The notes under the pieces were generated by a model, which had not been told where the DNA came from, did not search any database, and worked only from the letters and a program-made list of their open reading frames with translations. Of a stretch of DNA of 64,000 nt, positions 26,643 to 34,577 are shown one piece after another. A program made the position numbers and the translations under genes. The DNA comes from G020348385 sp964538085. Its GTDB lineage: Bacteria; Acidobacteriota; Aminicenantia; Aminicenantales; Aminicenantaceae. Location: the NCBI GenBank assembly GCA_964538085.1, contig CAZIDF010000018.1, positions 1 through 64,000 on the forward strand, in the 5' to 3' direction. Each line of letters begins with the position of its first letter. Positions within the stretch are counted from its first letter, which is position 1.

Positions 26643-27533
26643 ATGGACAAAATGTTTTCTGAAATCACCATCCCTGATTTGAAGCTATTCAAGAAGGGCA
26701 AGGTCAGAGAGGTTTATGAAATCGGCGAGAATCTTTTGATCGTCGCTTCGGATCGCATCTCTGCTTATGATTATGTGCTTCCCTCGCTTATCCCGGACAA
26801 AGGAAAGATCCTCACGCAGCTTTCTCTGTTCTGGTTCGACCATACCGAATTGATCTGTCATAATCACGTGATCACGTCAGATGTGGATGAATATCCCGAA
26901 GTTCTCCATAAGCACAGAGAGAAACTGGTGAAAAGGTCCATGCTGGTCGAAAAGACCGAAGTGGTACCGATCGAGTGTGTGGTAAGAGGGTACCTTGCTG
27001 GATCTGGTTGGAGGGAATACAAAACTTCTGGGAAAACGAGCGGAGTGAGCCTGCCTGATGGAATGCGACAGGCAGACAGGCTGGAGGAGCCGATTTTCAC
27101 TCCGGCCACGAAGGCCGAGGAAGGGCACGACATAAATATCTCGTTCAAAGAGATGCAAAAGATCATCGGAACAGAACAAGCCAAAAAAATCAGAGAGGTG
27201 AGCTTGTCGTTATACAAGAAGGCCACCCTTCATGCCTTGTCCAAAGGCATCATCATAGCAGATACAAAGTTTGAGTTTGGCCTGCAAGAAAACGAGATAA
27301 TCCTCGTGGATGAGATTTTCACGCCTGATTCCTCCCGGTTTTGGCCGGTGAAGCATTACACGCCGGGGCAACCTCAGATGAGCTTGGACAAGCAATTTGT
27401 GCGGGATTACCTCGATAGCACAGAGTGGGATAAGAATTCCCCCCCACCTCCGCTGCCCCCGGAGATCGTTCAGCAGACATCGGCTAGATATATGGAGATT
27501 TTTCGTCTTCTCTCCGACAGATCAGAGTTGTGA
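26643..27533 (+). CDS. purC: phosphoribosylaminoimidazole-succinocarboxamide synthase
   Basis: A 296-residue SAICAR synthetase, which joins CAIR and aspartate using ATP in purine synthesis. Signatures include KGKVREVYEIG, ASDRISAYDYVLPSLIPDKG, CVVRGYLAGSGWREY, FTPATKAEEGHD and LVDEIFTPDSSRFWP. The length fits the longer bacterial/yeast-type enzyme. ATG 26643 is preceded by AAGGAAAAAAGA; the frame extends further upstream but without conserved residues. The stop overlaps the start of the PHP gene by one base (TGATG). Confidence 0.96.
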   Translation: MDKMFSEITIPDLKLFKKGKVREVYEIGENLLIVASDRISAYDYVLPSLIPDKGKILTQLSLFWFDHTELICHNHVITSDVDEYPEVLHKHREKLVKRSMLVEKTEVVPIECVVRGYLAGSGWREYKTSGKTSGVSLPDGMRQADRLEEPIFTPATKAEEGHDINISFKEMQKIIGTEQAKKIREVSLSLYKKATLHALSKGIIIADTKFEFGLQENEIILVDEIFTPDSSRFWPVKHYTPGQPQMSLDKQFVRDYLDSTEWDKNSPPPPLPPEIVQQTSARYMEIFRLLSDRSEL

Positions 27534-28414
27534 TGCCTTCTTCCATCGATCTTCACATCCATTCTTCCAAAAGCAGTGATGGAGATTTTTCTCCTTTCCA
27601 TATCGTTCAGCTTGCCGAAGAAAAAAAGATGAAAGCCATTTCTATATCGGATCACGATACGGTCGCTGCATACCCGGAAGCCCTCCGTTTTGGCGAAAAT
27701 GCCGGTGTGGAAATCATCCCCAGCATGGAGCTCACGACGATTTTTGAGGAAAGGGAGTTTCATCTGCTCCTGCCTTTTGTCGATTGGAAGAGCAAGATCG
27801 TTTCCGATCTCATCTCTCAAGTGGCGAAAAGGAGAATAAAAGAGGCGAAGGGAAGGATCGAAAAACTAAAAGAGCTCGGGTTTAATATCACATGGAAAGA
27901 AGTGCAAAAAGAAGCCGGCCCTTTCCCTCCCTTGGGTGTCACAATTGCACAGATCCTTCTCCGTAAAGCGGGGAAGGAAAGTGACCTCAGGTTGGACAGA
28001 TACCTGGAGGAAAAAAATCGGCCTTTGGCGCCATACTATTTTTATAAAGACTATTTCATGGATGGGAAGCCAGCTTCGGTGCCGCGGCAAAACCTGAACA
28101 TTTTGGATGTGCTCGAAATCATTCCCCAAGCAGGGGCGGTTCCAGTTCTCGCCCATCCCGGGGCATATTTTCAGAAGGTGAAGAAAAAAGACCTCGTTGT
28201 GTTGAAAGAGAGAGGGCTTCAAGGTTTGGAAATTTACACATCTTATCACTCCACAAAACAGAGCGAGTCATACAATCAGATGGCTCGCGAGCTTGATCTC
28301 GTTCCAACAGCGGGTTCTGATTTTCACGGAACGATCAAACCTCACATTCCCTTCGGATTTTTGAACCATGGGGGTTATTGGATGGTCGAGGAATTGAGGA
28401 AGAGGAGGCCATAG
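27533..28414 (+). CDS. PHP-domain phosphoesterase (RNase AM / YciV-TrpH type)
   Basis: A 293-residue protein with the PHP metal motifs DLHIHSSKSSDG, SDHDTV, GVEIIPSMELT, VLAHPG and AGSDFHG. Relatives such as YciV (RNase AM) remove nucleotides from RNA 5' ends or dephosphorylate 3',5'-nucleoside bisphosphates. Start and stop overlap the neighbours tightly (TGATG with purC, directly followed by cvpA), so purC-PHP-cvpA-fis looks like one operon. Confidence 0.88.
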   Translation: MPSSIDLHIHSSKSSDGDFSPFHIVQLAEEKKMKAISISDHDTVAAYPEALRFGENAGVEIIPSMELTTIFEEREFHLLLPFVDWKSKIVSDLISQVAKRRIKEAKGRIEKLKELGFNITWKEVQKEAGPFPPLGVTIAQILLRKAGKESDLRLDRYLEEKNRPLAPYYFYKDYFMDGKPASVPRQNLNILDVLEIIPQAGAVPVLAHPGAYFQKVKKKDLVVLKERGLQGLEIYTSYHSTKQSESYNQMARELDLVPTAGSDFHGTIKPHIPFGFLNHGGYWMVEELRKRRP

Positions 28415-28954
28415 ATGATGTTTAACTGGTTGGATATCCTACTTCTCGTGATCATAACCATCACGGTTATTATCGGCGCTATCAAGGGCTTTGTCAGGCA
28501 AATCATCGGACTCCTTGCCGTTATCTTCGGCTTGATCCTCGCTATCAAATACTATCCCTATGGGAAGGATGTTTTTACATTCCTTCGAAATGAGGTCCTG
28601 GCCCAGTTGCTGGGATTTTTTTTGATATTCATGATCGTTTTATCTGTGGGTTGGGGCATTAATATTTTATTGGCCAAAGCTGTCAGGGGGCCATTTAAAT
28701 CTTTGAATCATCTCATGGGGGCAGGTTTTGGACTGATAAAAGGTATCCTTATCTGCGTCATCGTTGTTTTCGGATTTCTTGTTTTTCCTATCAATACCCG
28801 GATTTTAGAGGAATCCATATTGACACCCTATTGCATAAAAATTGCCGATAGTGCTTATGAAATCATTCCCCAGGAATTGAAGGATAAGTTCAGGGAGGCT
28901 TATCGAGAGATTATGGGAGAAAAGGAAGCGAGGGAAGATGAAAAAAAATCCTAG
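28415..28954 (+). CDS. CvpA family membrane protein
   Basis: A 179-residue protein with four membrane segments and the family pattern WLDILLLVIITITVIIGAIKGFVRQIIG at the start, followed by KSLNHLMGAGFGLIKG. CvpA proteins are linked to colicin V export and envelope stress tolerance; the mechanism is uncertain. It starts immediately after the PHP gene stop with AGGAGG in the upstream gene. Confidence 0.88.
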   Translation: MMFNWLDILLLVIITITVIIGAIKGFVRQIIGLLAVIFGLILAIKYYPYGKDVFTFLRNEVLAQLLGFFLIFMIVLSVGWGINILLAKAVRGPFKSLNHLMGAGFGLIKGILICVIVVFGFLVFPINTRILEESILTPYCIKIADSAYEIIPQELKDKFREAYREIMGEKEAREDEKKS

Positions 28955-29165
28955 GGTACCCACTATCCATGAACGAATGGTAAGCCTGATCGAAGAGATG
29001 GTGGATAAAGAGCTGCCCCTAAAAGAGGCCATCAAGGAATTCGAAAAAATTTACATCGAAACATCCGCAAGTAAATATAACGGCAATAAAACCACCATGG
29101 CACAAGCGTTGGGTATCCATCGTAATACACTTCATAATCTCTGCAAGTCATTGAAAATAAAATAA
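28938..29165 (+). CDS. small Fis-type helix-turn-helix protein
   Basis: A 75-residue protein: an N-terminal helix (IHERMVSLIEEMVDKELPLKEA) and a C-terminal Fis-family helix-turn-helix (NGNKTTMAQALGIHRNTLHNLCKSL). This is the DNA-binding module found in Fis and at the end of NtrC-type activators, here standing alone with no AAA+ domain. It overlaps cvpA by 17 bases. It could be a nucleoid-associated or local regulator. Confidence 0.8.
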   Translation: MKKNPRVPTIHERMVSLIEEMVDKELPLKEAIKEFEKIYIETSASKYNGNKTTMAQALGIHRNTLHNLCKSLKIK

Positions 29166-29245
29166 AACCAGCCTTCCTCCCTTTGCTTTGTCCTGGATCA
29201 TGCTCTATTCCCTACTTGCGAAAAATCCAAGATGTCCCCAAGTAA

Positions 29246-29272
29246 TTAGCACTCCATGATATTGAGTGCTAA
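29246..29272. promoter_or_regulatory. perfect CIRCE operator (HrcA site)
   Basis: TTAGCACTC (29246-29254), nine bases, GAGTGCTAA (29264-29272) is an exact match to the CIRCE element bound by the heat-shock repressor HrcA. It lies 17 bases upstream of the groESL -35 box. Confidence 0.97.
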
Positions 29273-29288
29273 TTTTTTAACTTTTTTC

Positions 29289-29317
29289 TTGACATCCCAT
29301 GAATTTTCTCGTATATT
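29289..29317 (+). promoter_or_regulatory. groESL sigma-70 promoter
   Basis: TTGACA (29289-29294) is followed after 17 bases by TATATT (29312-29317). The -10 box overlaps the first bases of the second CIRCE-like site. AGGAGG (29353-29358) then serves groES. Confidence 0.9.
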
Positions 29318-29342
29318 AGCACTCTTGCGTTTTAATTGCTAA
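29316..29342. promoter_or_regulatory. degenerate second CIRCE
   Basis: TTAGCACTC (29316-29324), nine bases, AATTGCTAA (29334-29342): the left arm is perfect and the right arm matches seven of nine bases. It overlaps the -10 box and the expected transcription start, so HrcA here would block initiation directly. Confidence 0.85.
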
Positions 29343-29363
29343 AAATCATAATAGGAGGTTCTA

Positions 29364-29651
29364 ATGAAGGTTACCCCTCTCCATGACAGAGTCCTAGTCA
29401 AAAGGCTAGAGGCAGAGGAGACCACAAAAGGCGGAATAATCATCCCTGATACCGCAAAGGAAAAACCCCAAGAAGCTAAAGTTATCGCTGTGGGGCAAGG
29501 CCGTATAGGTGATGACGGAAAGGTTATTCCTCTCGAGGTCAAAAAAGGTGATAAGGTTCTTATAGGAAAATTCAGCGGCACCGAAGTGACGATCGAAGGC
29601 AAAGAGCATGTGATTCTTCGTGAAGAAGAGATCCTCGCGAAAATAAGCTGA
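29364..29651 (+). CDS. groES: co-chaperonin GroES
   Basis: A 95-residue Hsp10 with MKVTPLHDRVLVKRLEAEE at the start, the mobile loop TTKGGIIIPDTAKEKP and the C-terminal EGKEHVILREEEILAKIS. It caps the GroEL ring. It is preceded by a promoter with two HrcA operators and followed after 21 bases by groEL. Confidence 0.98.
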   Translation: MKVTPLHDRVLVKRLEAEETTKGGIIIPDTAKEKPQEAKVIAVGQGRIGDDGKVIPLEVKKGDKVLIGKFSGTEVTIEGKEHVILREEEILAKIS

Positions 29652-29672
29652 CAAAGGTAAAAAGGAGAAAAA

Positions 29673-31292
29673 ATGGCAAAACAAATAACAACTGGTGACG
29701 ATGCCAGACAGGCCCTGTTAAAGGGAGTGAATGCGTTAAGCAATGTGGTCAAGGAAACCCTTGGTCCAAGAGGAAAAAACGTTGTCTTAGAGAGGAAGTT
29801 CGGTTCTCCGACCAGCACGAAAGACGGCGTCACCGTGGCTAAAGAAGTCGAGTTGAAAGATCCTTTAGAAAACATGGGTGCTCAGTTGGTCAAGGAAGTG
29901 GCTTCCAAGACATCAGATGTAGCCGGAGACGGCACGACCACGGCCACCGTATTGGCACAAAGCATCTATTCCGGAGGATTGAAGTATGTCACGGCTGGAG
30001 CCAATCCTAACCTCATCAAGAAGGGAATCGACCAGGCGGTCAAAACTGTCGTTGAGGAGCTGAAGAAGATCAGCCGGGAAGTGAGTGGTGAGATGATTTC
30101 CCAGGTGGGAGCCATCTCTGCCAATAACGATGAGTCCATCGGAAAGATTATCGCTGAAGCCATGGACAAGGTCGGCAAGGATGGTGTGATCACAGTGGAA
30201 GAGGCCAAAGGCCTTGAGACCACGATGGATATCGTGGAAGGCATGCAGTTTGATCGAGGATACCTCTCTCCGTATTTCATCACCGATCCTGACCGGATGG
30301 AATGCGTTCTGGAGGAGCCTCTCATTCTTCTTCATGAAAAAAAGATCAGCAATTTGAGAGATTTTTTACCGTTGCTCGAGAACGTCGCCAAGATGGGGAA
30401 ACCCCTCCTGGTTATCGCGGAAGAAGTTGAAGGCGAAGCTTTGGCGACTTTGGTTGTCAACAAGCTGAAAGGAACATTTTCCTGCGCCTCAGTAAAAGCT
30501 CCCGGTTTTGGGGACAGACGAAAAGCCATGCTCGAGGACATCGCTGTTTTGACTGGAGGGAAAGTCATCACAGAGGATATCGGTGTGAAGCTTGACAGTG
30601 TGACCATCGATTGGCTGGGCAATTGCGCCAAGGTGGTTATCGATAAAGACAACACCACTATCGTAGAAGGCAGAGGCAAACCGGAAGAAGTTCAAGCCCG
30701 GATCAAACAGACCAGGACCCAAATCGAGGACACCACTTCTGATTATGACCGAGAAAAGCTCCAGGAAAGGTTGGCCAAAATGGTCGGTGGTGTTGCCCTG
30801 ATCAAAGTCGGCGCCGCAACCGAGACCGAGCTCAAAGAGAAAAAAGCCCGCGTGGAAGATGCCATGCATGCGACCAAAGCAGCTGTCGAAGAAGGGATCG
30901 TTCCTGGCGGAGGAGTAGCCCTTTTGAGAACACAAAAGGCTCTTGCAGGGTTGAAAGTTGAAGGTGATATGCAGATCGGTGTGGACATCATCAAGAGAGC
31001 GCTCGAAGAACCTCTCCGCCAAATCGCCAACAATGCCGGCTTTGAAGGATCCGTTATTGTAGAAAAAGTCAAGGAGATGAAGCAGGATATGGGATTCAAT
31101 GCTCTCACAGAGAAGTATGAAGATCTGGTGAAAGGCGGCGTATTGGATCCGATGAAAGTTGTTCGGATCGCTCTACAAAATGCGGCCAGTATCGCTGGAC
31201 TCCTCTTGACCACTGAAGGCGTGATATCCGAAGTCCCCGAGGAAGATAAAGGACCCAGGATGCCGATGCCTCCCGGCGGCGATATGTACTGA
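29673..31292 (+). CDS. groEL: chaperonin GroEL
   Basis: A 539-residue Hsp60 with all key segments: GPRGKNVVLERKFGSP, the ATP site DGTTTATVLA, and GGGVALLR. The C-terminus ends GPRMPMPPGGDMY rather than the long GGM tail of E. coli. It forms an operon with groES under HrcA control and is followed by a strong terminator. Confidence 0.98.
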   Translation: MAKQITTGDDARQALLKGVNALSNVVKETLGPRGKNVVLERKFGSPTSTKDGVTVAKEVELKDPLENMGAQLVKEVASKTSDVAGDGTTTATVLAQSIYSGGLKYVTAGANPNLIKKGIDQAVKTVVEELKKISREVSGEMISQVGAISANNDESIGKIIAEAMDKVGKDGVITVEEAKGLETTMDIVEGMQFDRGYLSPYFITDPDRMECVLEEPLILLHEKKISNLRDFLPLLENVAKMGKPLLVIAEEVEGEALATLVVNKLKGTFSCASVKAPGFGDRRKAMLEDIAVLTGGKVITEDIGVKLDSVTIDWLGNCAKVVIDKDNTTIVEGRGKPEEVQARIKQTRTQIEDTTSDYDREKLQERLAKMVGGVALIKVGAATETELKEKKARVEDAMHATKAAVEEGIVPGGGVALLRTQKALAGLKVEGDMQIGVDIIKRALEEPLRQIANNAGFEGSVIVEKVKEMKQDMGFNALTEKYEDLVKGGVLDPMKVVRIALQNAASIAGLLLTTEGVISEVPEEDKGPRMPMPPGGDMY

Positions 31293-31315
31293 TCGTTCGA
31301 ACAGAAATTTCGAAA

Positions 31316-31351
31316 GGCTCCGAGTTGAATAAACTCGGGGCCTTTTTTTTT
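31316..31351 (+). terminator. groESL terminator
   Basis: GGCTCCGAGTT pairs with AACTCGGGGCC around a short GAATA loop and is followed by nine T residues, 23 bases after the groEL stop. Confidence 0.92.
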
Positions 31352-31435
31352 GCCAGGCCAACCCAAAACCCCCGCCAACCTCCCCGCCCTTACATTAAAG
31401 GATTCTTCTCATTTTTCAATTTAGCTGTTCTGTGG

Positions 31436-31441
31436 TATAAA
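31436..31441 (+). promoter_or_regulatory. -10 element immediately before lptFG
   Basis: TATAAA ends five bases before the ATG at 31447 and no ribosome-binding site is present; TTTTCA near 31413 is a weak -35 at 17 bases. This suggests a leaderless message starting at or next to the ATG. Confidence 0.4.
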
Positions 31442-31446
31442 TACCC

Positions 31447-33789
31447 ATGGTGCTCAGACTATTTGACCGCTACATCCTCAAAGAGATAATTCCTCCTTTT
31501 TTAATAGGGCTAGTGGTCTATTCCTTTGTCCTGTTGATGCAACAGATCCTCCTTTTGTCCGAGCTCCTGATCGCACGAGGAGTTCCCTTCAAGGTTGTGC
31601 TCAACCTGCTCGTCTTTCTCTTCCCTTCTGTTCTTGCTTTCACCGTTCCTATGTCTGTCCTGATGGGAATCCTTGCTGGATTGAGTCGGTTGTCCTCCGA
31701 TGCAGAAATCACGGCCTTTAAAACGCTGGGTATCAGTTACAACAGGTTGTTGAGGCCCGTGTTGGTGTTTTCCTTTTTGGGATTCTTTGTGACAGCGTTT
31801 TTAACCCTCTACCTTGCTCCCAGGGCGAATTACAAATGGGTTCAGACATTCTCGGAGTCCGTAATGACGAGGGTTCAGTTCAATATAAATCCGAGAGAAT
31901 TTAATGATACCATTCCGAACACCGTCATTTTTGTTCAAGATATCACGCCGGAGATGGGTTGGAGGAACATATTCGTGTATTTTGCCACTCCCCCCGATGA
32001 GCCCAAAGTCATCCTCGCTCGGGAGGGAAGGTTGAATTTTTACCCTGAAGAAAGAAGAGCTGCTTTGGAGCTCAGGGATGGCATGATCCACGCCTACCCC
32101 TTGCATGACATCGATGATTATCGAATCACATCCTTTGGCCACTACGAGGAGGAACTGGATGTGGAGGGAGCGTTTCCCAAAATCGGTGCCAAAAAAAGAG
32201 TCCGGGAAAAAGACATCAAAGAACTGTGGATAGACAGCCAAAGGATAAAATTGGAATTGGCTGAGTTTCTTGTTGACCAGAAAAATCCTCTAATGTTTAA
32301 TTTGAAAAAAAAGGAATCCAGAGCCCATTGGATCGAGATCCATAAAAAGATCGCTCTTCCATTTGCCTGTTTCATTTTCGCTCTTTTAGGACTTCCGCTC
32401 GGAGCCTTCACAAAAAAGGGGGGACGAACCAGCGGTTTCACTCTCAGCATAGGAATTATCCTTATCTATTATATCTTGATAACAGCTGGGGAGCAGATCG
32501 CTATGGAGGGACGCATTTCTCCTTTTGTGGGAATGTGGGGACCGAATATTCTTTTCCTTATCGTTGGCCTGTATTTCTTTGTACAGTCGGTGAGAGAGAG
32601 CTCTTTTTTTTCCTTAACCTCACTTTTCAAAAAAAAGGGGAAGGCCAACTCTAAACCTAAAAGAAAGCGGCTTGTGTCTAGCTTCCCCCGAATTTTCCTC
32701 CCTTTCCCCAATATCATCGATCGCTACATTATGAGGAAATATTTATCCATATTCGCCTTTGTATTTCTCAGTGCGTTGTCTGTCTCTGCCATCGTCAGTT
32801 TTTTTGATAGAATAGACAGCGTTTACGAGCATAACAAGCCTCTTGGTCTTCTTTTTGCTTTTATCTGGTACAAAATTCCAGAATCTGTGCAATACATATT
32901 ACCGGTCACGGCACTCATAGCCACGCTTCTGTCCCTCGGGCTCTTGACCAAATCCAACGAGATAACGGCCATGAAAGCCTGTGGCATAAGTCTCTACAGG
33001 ATAATAATCCCTATTCTTGTTCTGTCCTGTCTTGTCAGCTTCTGTTCTTTTTATGTCCAGGAAAATATATTGCCCGATTCGAATAAAAGGGCAGAAAAAG
33101 TATGGAGCGAGATCCAGGATATGCCTGCGAGAAGTTATGGGAATCTGGATCGCCAGTGGCTGCTGAGCAGGACCAAAAATAGGATCTATCATTACCGATA
33201 TTTTGATAAAAACGCCTCTGCTTTCAGCCAGCTCTCTATTTTCGAAATCGAACCCGTTTCTTGGTCTCTTGAAAAAAGGATATTTTCCGAAAAAGGATAT
33301 CTGGAGGGGCAAGATTTGATGCTGATGGATGTATGGACGCGGGATTTCGAAGGCTCGAGAGTCACCGGGTTCGAGAAAATAGAAACCATGCTGCTGCCAC
33401 AATCGGAGGAAAAAAATTATTTCTTGAAGGAGGGGGAGGAGCCCGATCAGATGAGTTTTAGAGAATTGAGGCAATATATCGGGCAGATTGAGGACAAAGG
33501 ATTCGAAACCCTGAAATTCAAAGTCGATTTGAATTTCAAACTCACTTTCCCCCTAGCAAGTCTCATTATGGCATTGCTCGGAATTCCGTTCGCTTTTTCT
33601 ATGGGAAAAAGAGGAGCCCTAGTCGGTATCGGATTGAGCGTTGTAATCGCGATAGCCTTTTGGGGAGCTGTCGCGACTTTTAGAAGTCTGGGTTATGTAA
33701 ATTATTTGAGCCCCTTTCTAGCCGCTTGGGGGCCCAGTCTTATTTTTGGCGCGGTTGGGTTGTACCTCATCTCCACCCTCAAAACTTGA
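31447..33789 (+). CDS. lptFG: fused LptF-LptG lipopolysaccharide export permease
   Basis: A 780-residue protein made of two YjgP/YjgQ permeases in one chain. Half one (about 1-375) opens with LFDRYILKEIIPPFLIGLVVY and contains SDAEITAFKTLGISYNRLLRP. A basic linker (about 380-425, KKKGKANSKPKRKR) leads to half two, which opens with NIIDRYIMRKYLSIFAFVF and contains SNEITAMKACGISLYRI. Each half has six membrane segments around a periplasmic beta-jellyroll. In E. coli LptF and LptG are separate and pair with two LptB ATPases to lift lipopolysaccharide from the inner membrane; lptB is not in the window. It implies an asymmetric outer membrane containing LPS-like lipid. Confidence 0.92.
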   Translation: MVLRLFDRYILKEIIPPFLIGLVVYSFVLLMQQILLLSELLIARGVPFKVVLNLLVFLFPSVLAFTVPMSVLMGILAGLSRLSSDAEITAFKTLGISYNRLLRPVLVFSFLGFFVTAFLTLYLAPRANYKWVQTFSESVMTRVQFNINPREFNDTIPNTVIFVQDITPEMGWRNIFVYFATPPDEPKVILAREGRLNFYPEERRAALELRDGMIHAYPLHDIDDYRITSFGHYEEELDVEGAFPKIGAKKRVREKDIKELWIDSQRIKLELAEFLVDQKNPLMFNLKKKESRAHWIEIHKKIALPFACFIFALLGLPLGAFTKKGGRTSGFTLSIGIILIYYILITAGEQIAMEGRISPFVGMWGPNILFLIVGLYFFVQSVRESSFFSLTSLFKKKGKANSKPKRKRLVSSFPRIFLPFPNIIDRYIMRKYLSIFAFVFLSALSVSAIVSFFDRIDSVYEHNKPLGLLFAFIWYKIPESVQYILPVTALIATLLSLGLLTKSNEITAMKACGISLYRIIIPILVLSCLVSFCSFYVQENILPDSNKRAEKVWSEIQDMPARSYGNLDRQWLLSRTKNRIYHYRYFDKNASAFSQLSIFEIEPVSWSLEKRIFSEKGYLEGQDLMLMDVWTRDFEGSRVTGFEKIETMLLPQSEEKNYFLKEGEEPDQMSFRELRQYIGQIEDKGFETLKFKVDLNFKLTFPLASLIMALLGIPFAFSMGKRGALVGIGLSVVIAIAFWGAVATFRSLGYVNYLSPFLAAWGPSLIFGAVGLYLISTLKT

Positions 33790-33790
33790 T

Positions 33791-33952
33791 CCTGAATTAT
33801 TTATACGTCGATCTCACAGCATCGGCTTCGTTGCAGCCCATTCGTAGTATATAAATACAGCTTCATGGGCCACTTCCTCGCATCCTTTAATACTAGGGCG
33901 GGGTGGAGGGTCTAGGGCGGGGTGGAGGGTCTAGGCCTGTAAATAATCCAGG
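33791..33952 (-). repeat. dispersed structured element, copy C, with terminal inverted repeats
   Basis: This is the most complete copy, 162 bases. CCTGAATTATTTATAC (33791-33806) and TGTAAATAATCCAGG (33938-33952) are terminal inverted repeats with about two mismatches. Inside is the hairpin GCCCAT(33836-33841)-tcgta-GTAT-ataa-ATAC-agcttc-ATGGGC(33865-33870), read here on the plus strand. Two tandem 19-base units follow. It occupies the convergent gap between lptFG and the DUF151 gene. Most of its length aligns with copies A and B. I see no transposase in the window. Confidence 0.75.
33893..33930 (+). repeat. tandem duplication of a 19-base GC-rich unit
   Basis: CTAGGGCGGGGTGGAGGGT occurs twice in direct succession (33893-33911 and 33912-33930), followed by CTAGG. 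Copy B has only one, diverged, version of this segment, so the duplication arose within copy C. Confidence 0.9.
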
Positions 33953-33990
33953 CTTTCTATTTCATTTAAAGGAAGGGTGGAATAGGAAGG

Positions 33991-34476
33991 CTACATCTTG
34001 TATTTGCCGAAGTCCTCAGGTTGTAAGTTTTCCAGCCACTTTTTTAATTTTTCCGAGTCTTCCAAGTTTTCATCGAATTTTAGGCTGTGAGCTTTGCTGA
34101 CAACGGATTCGTCGACATAGATAGGAGCTTTGACGCGGAGGGCCAATGCGATGGCATCGGAGGGACGAGAATCGATAATAAGAGGATTCCCGTCATACAA
34201 ACAATGAATCATGGCATAAAAGGTATTGTCTTTAACATCGTTGACTACGATTCTTTGAATGTTCAGGCCGGTTTTTTCCAGAACGGTTTTCAGCAGATCG
34301 TGCGTCATGGGCCTGGGGGTATCGATGTTCTCGATTTTGAGAGCGATGGCGTTTGCCTCGAACACCCCGATCCAGATCGGGAGAATGCGTTCGCTTTTCG
34401 GGTCTTCAAGGACCACGATAGGCATTTTGGATAGAGGATCGACAACCAGGCCTTTTATCTTCATTTCTATTTCCAT
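33991..34476 (-). CDS. bifunctional nuclease family (DUF151) protein
   Basis: A 161-residue protein with the DUF151 signatures PIVVLEDPKSERILPIWIG, PRPMTHDLL and RPSDAIALALRVKAPIYVDE. Characterised homologues show RNase and DNase activity in plants, but the bacterial role is unclear. The ATG is preceded by GGAGG. It is convergent with lptFG and downstream of the ClC channel gene. Confidence 0.9.
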   Translation of the reverse strand: MEIEMKIKGLVVDPLSKMPIVVLEDPKSERILPIWIGVFEANAIALKIENIDTPRPMTHDLLKTVLEKTGLNIQRIVVNDVKDNTFYAMIHCLYDGNPLIIDSRPSDAIALALRVKAPIYVDESVVSKAHSLKFDENLEDSEKLKKWLENLQPEDFGKYKM

Positions 34477-34577
34477 GATGTCCTCCGCTTCAACAACTAA
34501 ATATATATTTCCGACCGGAGCTTGTCAAGAAATCCCCTCATTGGGTAACCATCCTTATTCCCGCTATATCGAAAGGA

